Part shown: positions 41,901 to 48,901 of the stretch, one piece after another
Numbering within the stretch: the stretch's first letter is position 1
Layout of the letters: each line of letters begins with the position of its first letter
Assembly: GCA_037447655.1 (NCBI GenBank)
Contig: JBBHKE010000563.1
Span: forward strand, 1-48,901
Length of the DNA: 48,901 nucleotides
Reading direction: 5' to 3'
DNA from: Zygnema cylindricum
Taxonomy: Eukaryota > Streptophyta > Zygnematophyceae > Zygnematales > Zygnemataceae
Notes under the pieces: model-generated
The model's database searches: none
What the model saw: only the letters and a program-made list of their open reading frames with translations
Told to the model about the DNA's origin: nothing
Program-made: the position numbers and the translations under genes

Positions 41901-43316
41901 CGAGATAACACAATCGAGCGCTAGAAGGCCTGATTAGTGGCAAAGGGATTTACACAAAAGGAGGGAATTGACTACGAGGAAACCTTTGCCCCAGTCGTTA
42001 GATTTCCCTCCGTCCGCATACTTCTCAGTTTGGCAGCAGCGGAAGACATGGAAGTGCACCAGATGGACATCAAAACAGGCTTTTTGCATGGAGAATTGGA
42101 AGAGGAGATTTGCATGCGACAACCCGAAGGGTTTGTGGAGGAAGGAGAGGAGAGTAAGGTATGTCGGCTGATTAAATCTCTTTATGGTTTGAAACACGCG
42201 CCTCGACGGTGGAATAAGACGCTTGATGAGTTTCTTACCGGTCTGGGATATATCCGGATCAGCTCAAATCACTCAATCTATGTTTTCGAAAATGAGGAAG
42301 GTTTTATATTTATTGCAATTTATGTTGATGATTTGCTTGTTTTAAGTAAATCAATGGAAAAAATAAATAAACTGAAAACCGATCTTAAGGGGAGATTTGA
42401 AATGAACGATATGGGGGAAGCAAAATATATCTTGGGAAATTCAAGTAGAAAGAGACCAAAAAAGAAAGATTATAAGATTGACTTAAAAGGAAGCAATAGG
42501 GAACATGCTTGAAAAACTTCAGATGGATAAAGCTAATAGTTGACAACTCCAATGGAGTTGAAGAAGGGAAGTGAGGGGACTGAGTAAGAAGGAGTCATAG
42601 TCTTAGACGAGGAATTATCTCCTGAAAAATAGAAATTCATGCAGACTATTCCTTACAGGCAAGTAGTGGGAAGTCTAATCTATTTTATGAATTGTACCTG
42701 GCCGGATTTGGCTGCAGCTGTAGGAGTGCTCAGTAGAAGTCTAAATGCTCCCACTAAGAGGGATTGGGAGGCAACTAAAAGAGTCCTTAAATATTTGATA
42801 GGAACTAGGGATCTATGGTTGCATTAGGGTGGGGAGAATACTGACATCACTACTTAGAGTGATGCCAGTTATGGTGATGCTCCGATGAGGAGATGCACTT
42901 CTAGATATGTATTATATGTGGGTGATGGGGCTTGCTGTTGGAGTAGCAAACAACAAAAATTTATTGCTCAGTCCACCATGGAGGCTGAGTATATGGCCTC
43001 TTGCTCTGCTGTAAAAGAATTGATGTGGGTCACGTCTTTGGTTGGTGAGCTTGGTCACCTTAAGAGTGGTGTGCAAAAAATATTTTGTGATAATCAGGCA
43101 GCAATCGCTATTTCTGCCAATCCTAAACATCATTTTAAAGCCAAACACATGGACATTAGACTCAACTTTGTTAGAGAGAAAGTAGAAAACAAAATAATCA
43201 GTTTAGAGTACCAACCAGATAGTGAGATGGTAGCAGATATGATGACCAAACTTGTGTCTTCCCCTAAGCTAATTTTTTGCAGGGAGAAGTGTGGTCTGAA
43301 ATTAAAGATTGACTAG
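38961..43316 (+). pseudogene. gag-pol: Family-B copia gag-pol, all domains present, broken
   Basis: ATG 38961 in the LTR gives MEVLEFQ then VMGPPSRVPIF, with Gag continuing to 40172. The knuckle CHFC-KKPG-N-YMAE-C (near 39860) has asparagine for histidine. Protease DSGASMHMC near 40125. Integrase zinc motif near 40510-40630, catalytic HTDIWGP, RSDNGGEY and PEQNGVAE. Reverse transcriptase HQMDIKTGFLHG and YVDD at 42321-42332. RNase H SDASYGD, STMEAEY, CDNQAAIAI and KHMDIRLNFVREKV. Stops: TGA 39111, TAG 40586, 40778, 40853, TAA 41405, TAG 41922, TGA 41931, TAG near 42825. Frameshifts near 40155, 41410 and 42437. All domains are present but no active protein could be made. Confidence 0.94.
38981..38995 (+). 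other. Primer-binding site, 15-nt match to tRNA-Met anticodon arm
   Basis: GGTTATGGGCCCACC follows the LTR end directly. It is the complement of GGTGGGCCCATAACC in the anticodon arm of plant initiator tRNA-Met as I recall it. It also contains the second ATG of Gag (MGPPS). Confidence 0.82.
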
Positions 43317-43329
43317 AAAATAAGGGGAG
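43317..43329 (+). promoter_or_regulatory. Polypurine tract
   Basis: GAAAATAAGGGGAG lies between the gag-pol stop (TAG near 43314) and the first base of the 3' LTR, the expected plus-strand priming site. Confidence 0.85.
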
Positions 43330-44395
43330 TGTAGAAATTAATGGTTCTTTTTAAAGTGTTTTCTAGGTCTAAATATAAATATAGAAAGAAGCCGAGGCAG
43401 TCTACCTCTATCTTCTCTCTCCAACTCTCAAACTTGTCGCAGTCACTGAGAAATTGGAGAGGAAGCTAGAGCCATGGCTACCTAGGCTATCCAGAGGTTT
43501 ACGGGATATAATTATTAGTTTATTTACCATTAGGGGTTTATTTACTAAAAGGATATGTGTTGCCTCCAGAATTTGATCTTGGTACCTGCCGGCCGGTAAG
43601 CTGGCGGTAGCCAGTAGCCTTATCAGTTAAGTCTAGACCTAGTGTTACATACTATAGGGTTTGATATTTAATTAAACATTAACACGTAGGATTATTCATT
43701 TAACTAAAACTGTTTACGGGAGAAATAGATCCATTAATGTTAAAATACGGATTACAGTACGGATAAGAAACGAATACCGCGCATTTATTTCTTTAGCGAA
43801 ATGAATACCGCATATGTATTTATTACGGCTACGGTTAAATGTGAATTTAATCGGACGGCTGGAATTAAACGCCAGATCACGGAAGAGGATTTCGACGGTT
43901 TTTGGTCATCGCCACATCGGATGACACGTGGCGAAATGACATTGGATCACGGCATCTTCAGGATCAAAGGAGCGAATCCGGATATACCACGTGTCGACAT
44001 TTAGGCCATGTTGTATAATGTTCGTACAAAAAGTACATCGGCAGCTTTACTTTTGTGTATGGAGGAGTAATCTGATTGGCTCCGTACATCAGTAGCTAGA
44101 GTCTGTAAAGGAGATAGGACTTAGAAAAATTATGAGATAAGACCCTCTCTCCCAGAGAGCTTCTGTACAAAAGGTCAACTTTGACCCTCCATAACTTACT
44201 GCTCAGGAGAGCAAATTCAGAGATTCTTTTTGCTATCGACTCAAGGGAGTCTTGCCTTCACGGGGTGAATTTGGTTAGAGTTTTTTTCTACGAGGGTGGT
44301 AGTTGTTCTTGCTGAAACACAAAGTGGTCAGGGTTATCCTAGAGGCTTCTTGGAAGCTGTCCACTCTAAGGACGTATGGAGGTCTCAGAGTTTCA
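43330..44395 (+). mobile_element. 3' LTR of the family-B element
   Basis: It runs TGTAGAAATT to GAGTTTCA, 1066 bp. AGGACTTAGAA is at 44116-44126, with leader hairpins and an in-LTR ATG at 44376. It is the type sequence for family B. Because the LTR ends in an open leader, its ATG runs into the downstream protease of the older element. Confidence 0.95.
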
Positions 44396-45441
44396 GGATT
44401 CAAGTGCCTTTATGCACATGTGTAAGGACAAACATCTGTTCACTAAGATGAGAAAGATCCCCACTATAAAGATAGAGTATGGGGATGAGAGGGTAGTCAC
44501 CACTATTTTGGGAGGATTCGTAGATTTGAAAGTGTTAGAGGAGGGAAAGACATCCATATTTACATTCTCTAATGTGTTTTTTACTCTTAAGTTAAACAAA
44601 ATTCTCATCTCAATGTATGTGTTAGATGATAATGGTTTTGAGACTAGCTCTAAGAAGGGAACCTTTACTGCTAGCTTTGAGGAGGAAAATTATTTCACTG
44701 CTGAAAAAGGTAGCCAAGGGATGTTTAGGCTAAATTTAAGCAATGAAAAGAAGAAACTTTAATATGTTGGTGTGCATGATATTATGATGTGGCATAAGAG
44801 GCTTGGACATGTGCATTTAGATAAGTTGAAATAAATAAAAAAGATGGGAATAGTGGAAGGAATTCAGTTTGGAGAAAGTGAAAACCTAAGTGATTGTAGT
44901 GAATCTGCACAAGGTAAGGCACACATGTTACCCTTCCCAAAGGAAGCCACTTATAAAAGAGAAAAGGTTTTAGACTTCGTACACACAGATATTTGGGGAC
45001 CGACTAAAGTGCCTTCACCCGGGGGTAAGAGGTTTATGGTGACAATCATTGACGATTGGTCTCGCTATTCTACAGTGTATTTTTTGAAAATTAAATTAGA
45101 GGCCCCACAAATTTTTAACGAATATAAAGCGTGGAGTGAGAAACTCCATGAAACCACCATTAAGAGAGTAAGGAGTGATAATGATGGAGAGTATACCTCC
45201 AATCAGTTTGAGGATTTCATAGAGAAGATAAAGTGCAACACCAAAAGACAGTTCCTCAAAATCTTGAGCAGAATAGTGTAGCCGAGAGGTTAAATAGGAC
45301 AATGAGTGATAGTGCCACGAATATGTTGTCGGATAAGAAGATAGGAAAGAGATTTTGGGCGAAAACAATGAACTGTGTAAACTATCAAAAGAATAGAGTT
45401 CTTACTTCGGCAGTAAAAGGCCAAACACCTTATGAGAGATG

Positions 45442-46305
45442 TGTTGTTTTTAATAAAGCTTTAGTCCTCTCTATGCCTCAGCTGTGAGGGAGAGAGAGTT
45501 GTTCAGGACTTAAGTTATTTTTGGTTGAGTTCGGTTCAGTACTTACCAAAATTAGTGTGACAGTGATGTTGGGAGTTCACGGTTCATTCACACTTGGGAC
45601 ACGCGTCGTCACTTGAGAGAAATGCGTGAGTATGTCCTCTGTGGACGTAAGGAAATTCGGCAGGACCACGGGAATTCGTGAAGTCAATTCTACGGTCCCA
45701 AATCCTCAAATCGGACGGTTGACAGCCGCCGCCAACAAATACTAACGAGGCGTGACTAGATCACTATCGGCGAGACTAGATCACTATCACTTTACGTTGT
45801 CTGAACTTCGGTGTAAATATTTGGTAGAACAGAATTTTGTATGTAGTGAATTAGTTGTTTAGTGTTGAGAATGTGGTTTATGACATACCTTCAGTACAAA
45901 CGTATACTCACAGTATTTGTTGTGTTAGAATGTTAGATGTACGGCTGGAATGCCTCCGTACAGCTTAGTGTATTTTCGGTGTATAGAAGTAGGACTTAGT
46001 GAATTTGATTCATTAGGAACAAATGATATGAAAACTGTACACTCAGTTTTATGTAATTTCATTTCTGCATAACTCACAGATCTGTTAGCGGAATTCATTG
46101 AAATTTCGTGTGTGTGTTCCTCTGTATGTTATCTACACTGTGGTAAATTTTCAGGACCATTGGGGCGTATTTCTGAAAGTTATAGTCTGTCAAAGTTTCT
46201 GTTCAGCCATCGGTATTTGTGGAAGCTTCCTCTTTTGATTTGTTATACGATGACTACTGCTGCATCTTCTTCATCTTCAGTGCCAGCAGTTGTCTCAGAA
46301 CAACA
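45442..46305 (+). mobile_element. Solo LTR, family A, exact target duplication
   Basis: It runs TGTTGTTTTT to AGAACAACA, 864 bp, flanked by AGATG at 45437-45441 and 46306-46310. It is very similar to the reversed LTR at 10789-11631. It has AGGACTTAGT at 45991-46000 and the in-LTR gag start at 46250 (MTTAASSSSSVPAVVSEQ). Confidence 0.96.
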
Positions 46306-46533
46306 AGATGGACCGGCCGAAACCAGATGTTTCACACTTGAAGGTTTTCGGTTTGTCAAGTGTTCAGTCTAGACACAAATTGGTCAAATTGGAAGTTAGA
46401 TCCGAAAGGAAACCCAAGATATGTGTTAGGATATGATGAAGATGTAAAAAGATATGGAGTCTATGATCTCAAGATAGAAGATATAATCCTAGTGAAGCAT
46501 CAAGTGGTTATGGATGAAGGGAAATCTATAGAT

Positions 46534-47696
46534 TGTTGAAATGTATGTATTTTATAGGTTTGAATAAAGGAAAATCAAAAAAAGGAAGTAAGTAAAGGCA
46601 GCCTGCCTCTCGCTCCACTCTCCAAACCCCCACAGTTGTCGCAGTCAGTGAAGGTTGGGGAGGAAGCTAGAGCCATGGCTGCCCATAATGCCTAAAGAGA
46701 GAGACATTCTGTAGTATTTGGTAGGTTTACCAAAAGGATCTTTGACGGCCCCAAGATTTGATCTTGGTACATGCCGTCGGTTAAGAATCCGATAGCCGAT
46801 AGCTTTAACCTGTAAACTACGTTCACTGCTAGAGCACATAGGGTACGATAGTTATATAAATCTAAACATGTAGTATCTTTCATTTAACAGGTTACGGAAC
46901 GGCTTGTACACGGAAACGCATTAGATCGCACGAATTTCGGACCGCACGGAATTAACGAAATGATACTTTATTTGACGGCCAATGTTAAATGTTGGTCTTC
47001 ATCGAACAGCCGTGGTGCGAGCCGAGATTTCGGAGTGGACGATTTGGCCTTTTCGCGCACCGCCACTTTAGATGACACGTGGCAGGATACAAGAGGATCG
47101 CCGGATTTCCGGAACGGAAGATAATAATTATGGATGTGACAAATGTTATATTATGGCGATGTCGTACATTGACCGTACAGAAAGTACGATAGTACCTGTA
47201 CTTTTTTGTACGCTACAGTCTTACGATTGGACCGTACCTCAGTACTAGGGAGCTTAGAGAGGGGTTTTAGGACTTAGAATAATTTTGATAGGTAGTCGCC
47301 TATCTCCTAAAGAACATTTGTGTAAATAGACAAACTTTGCAATTTAATTAGAACTCACTCAGTTCACCAAACTCAGTGATTCTTTTTGCTGCGGACTCAA
47401 GGGAGTCCAGGCTACATAAAGGTGTAGTCGGTAAGAGTTTTTGCGTGCCAGAGTGGCTACATTTCTAAGGGAAAGTCAAAGTGGGTGAATGTGTCCAAAA
47501 CTCATATTCTAACTTTACATTTTGTGGTGGAAGTGAGCACACATAAAATCTTATTTCACAGGGGTGAAGTTGTAATTGGGTTCTGATTGTCAAGGGGTCA
47601 ATCATTTGGGTTTATATCAACTTAGATTCAACACTAACTAGATAAGCTTCTTGAGAGCTGCCTACTTTGGGGACCAATGGAGGTTTCAAAGTTTCA
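46534..47696 (+). mobile_element. Solo LTR, B3 type
   Basis: It runs TGTTGAAATG to AAGTTTCA, 1163 bp, flanked by TAGAT and GAGAT (4 of 5 match). Its 3' 430 bases match the LTR at the left edge of the window. AGGACTTAGAA is at 47269-47279, with hairpins GACTC-AAGG-GAGTC and TTCAC-AGGG-GTGAA. The in-LTR leader reads MEVSKF. Confidence 0.88.
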
Positions 47697-48901
47697 GAGA
47701 TCCTTTTAAGCATATAAAGACGGTCAAAATCAGATTTGGGTCAGAAAATTCTAATGACTTTCAGCTTCCTAACTATCCCTTTTTCCAAAAAGATAATGGT
47801 CTTTTAAGTACAAATCATGTCGAAGAGGATTCATCCGTAGAACCCTTAGTGCCAACTCCAACTGAAGCGGAAGACGTGGTGGAAATAGACTTGGAAGTAA
47901 AGGATAGGGGAGAAGTTGAAACATTTCGAAAGAATCCACGAGAGCCATTTATTCCGGCATCACAGTCTGAGGGTGGAAAGAGAAGTAGTAAAAGAATGCA
48001 AGAGAAACAATTTTGTAATAAGGTAACCAAACAGTCTCACCCCGATCAACCTAGACTTATGGTGAGGAGATGAACTGTCTTGAGACGAACTGGTGGAAGA
48101 CAACAATTAACGAGGGGATGGCTTCAATTAAGGAGGCCGATACATGGGAATTGGTGGACTGTCCTCCTGACAAAATGCCAATCGGGTGTAAGTGGGTATT
48201 TAAGTTGAAACTCAGCCCAGATAACACCATTGAGCGCTAGAAGGCTCGGATAGGGGCGAAAAGATTTACCCAAAAAGAGGGAATTGACTACGAGGAGACA
48301 TTTGCCCCACTCGTGAGGTTTCCCTCTATCCGGATACTTGGCAGCAATAGCAAAATGGAAATACATCAAATGGACATCAAGACGGCCTTCCTACATAGAG
48401 AGTTCAAATAGGAGATTTTTATGCGACAGCTCGAAGGATTTGTGGAGCGAGGGGAGGAGAGTAAGGTATGCCGATTGGTCAAATCTTTGTATGCGGTTGA
48501 AAAAAGCGCCCAACAATAGAATAAAAAGCTCGATGAGTTTCTTACAAGTTTGGGATATATTCGGATCAGCTCAAATCTCGCAGTTTATTTGTTTGAAATG
48601 AGGAAGGAATTATTGTTATTGCAATTTATATTGATGATTTGTTTTTTTTATTTAAATTGATGGATAAAATAAAAAAGTTGAAAACTAATCTAAAAGGTAG
48701 ATTTAAGATGAAGAATATAGGAGAAGCAAGGTATATTTTGGGAATTCAGGTAGAGAGAGACGGTTGTAGAAAGATAATGAGATTAACTCAAAAGGAGGCC
48801 AGTGGAAACATGTAAGAAAGATTCCAAATGGGCAAGGCAAATAGTTGTACCACTCTAATGGAACAAAAGAAGGGAAGTGAAGGGAGTGTGGAAGAGGGAG
48901 T

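Larger units (their letters stand above)
38677..44395 (+). mobile_element. Near-complete family-B copia element
   Basis: Truncated 5' LTR (38677-38980), PBS, gag-pol, polypurine tract and a full 3' LTR (43330-44395). The 5' LTR lacks its first 750 bases or so, cut at AATCTGATTGG, so the left target duplication is lost. The right flank, GGATT, belongs to the older element's protease. The internal region is 4.35 kb, normal for copia. Confidence 0.92.
35999..48901 (+). mobile_element. Old family-B copia element carrying four later insertions
   Basis: Removing the later insertions leaves one element in one orientation: LTR (35999-37078), gag to MYQSGA (38676), protease to integrase (44396-45441), integrase C-terminus (46311-46533), linker and reverse transcriptase (47702 to the edge). 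Insertions are solo LTR A (37324-38456), a near-complete B element (38677-44395), solo LTR A (45442-46305) and solo LTR B3 (46534-47696). About 0.5 kb of gag is missing at the left side of the B insertion. The join is inferred from matching order and orientation. Confidence 0.7.
44396..48901 (+). pseudogene. pol: Protease to reverse transcriptase of the old family-B element
   Basis: It starts at the protease (DSSAFMHMC) directly after the LTR. Integrase follows: HKRLGH near 44790, a zinc pair reduced to CSES, HTDIWGP and RSDNDGEY, the PEQNG...E segment frame-shifted, then TPYER to 45441. After the solo LTR at 45442-46305 it resumes with the LKVFG region (46311-46533). After the second solo LTR come the linker and reverse transcriptase (KPIG-type PIGCKWVFKLKL near 48178, HQMDIKTAFLH near 48363, YIDD in place of YVDD at 48627-48638). 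The window ends before RNase H. There are many stops and frameshifts. Confidence 0.88.

Noticed and set aside
6887-43316. Ty3/gypsy affiliation of the retrotransposons
   Set aside because: Integrase precedes reverse transcriptase in every copy, which is the Ty1/copia order.
1-48901. CRISPR arrays, rRNA genes, bacterial operons
   Set aside because: No regular repeat-spacer pattern, rRNA sequence or prokaryotic gene organisation is visible.

Overview
The window is a repeat graveyard from a plant-lineage (streptophyte) nuclear genome. I recognise no host gene with confidence. The main lineage clue is the primer-binding sites. A miniature element at 14276-17206 has a site complementary to the 3' end of plant initiator tRNA-Met, as I recall that tRNA. 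The large copia elements carry GGTTATGGGCCC(ACC), complementary to the anticodon arm of the same tRNA. Anticodon-arm priming is known from Drosophila copia, yeast Ty5 and Osser-like elements and is not the usual flowering-plant pattern. An algal or seedless streptophyte is therefore possible, but that is inference.

Layout. 1-1218: a B3-type LTR edge inside a reversed gag fragment. 1741-5052: purine- then pyrimidine-rich low-complexity DNA, with a 24-nt minisatellite and a CTCCCTC heptamer array. 5759-11631: two truncated family-A copia elements facing each other. 11866-19561: a DNA transposon (copy 1) with an unknown first ORF and a spliced DDE_1/pogo-like transposase gene. It is interrupted by a three-deep nest of LTR insertions. 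19562-21966: LTR debris and a candidate CGATA-ended element. 21967-26713: the best family-A copy, cut at its RNase H end against a reversed, internally deleted family-B2 copy (26714-29520). 30061-31085: CT-rich DNA and a gag fragment. 32270-35153: DNA transposon copy 2, reversed. 35351-35360: an assembly gap. 35999-48901: an old family-B element holding a younger near-complete B element and three solo LTRs.

All Ty1/copia copies have the order gag, protease, integrase, reverse transcriptase, RNase H, and all are broken by stops, frameshifts or truncations. Shared design features recur across otherwise diverged LTR families. The gag start codon lies inside the LTR, so the primer-binding site is translated. 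The LTRs share an AGGACTTAGAA motif and are rich in GTAC. The B-type LTRs add a chain of short hairpins with AGGG-like loops and at least one compensatory stem change.

The strongest candidates for something undescribed are the miniature LTR element whose LTRs each contain a tRNA-like Pol III promoter unit, the hairpin chain plus translated primer-binding site of the copia families, and the two-ORF DNA transposon with CGACGA hairpins at its ends and between its genes.
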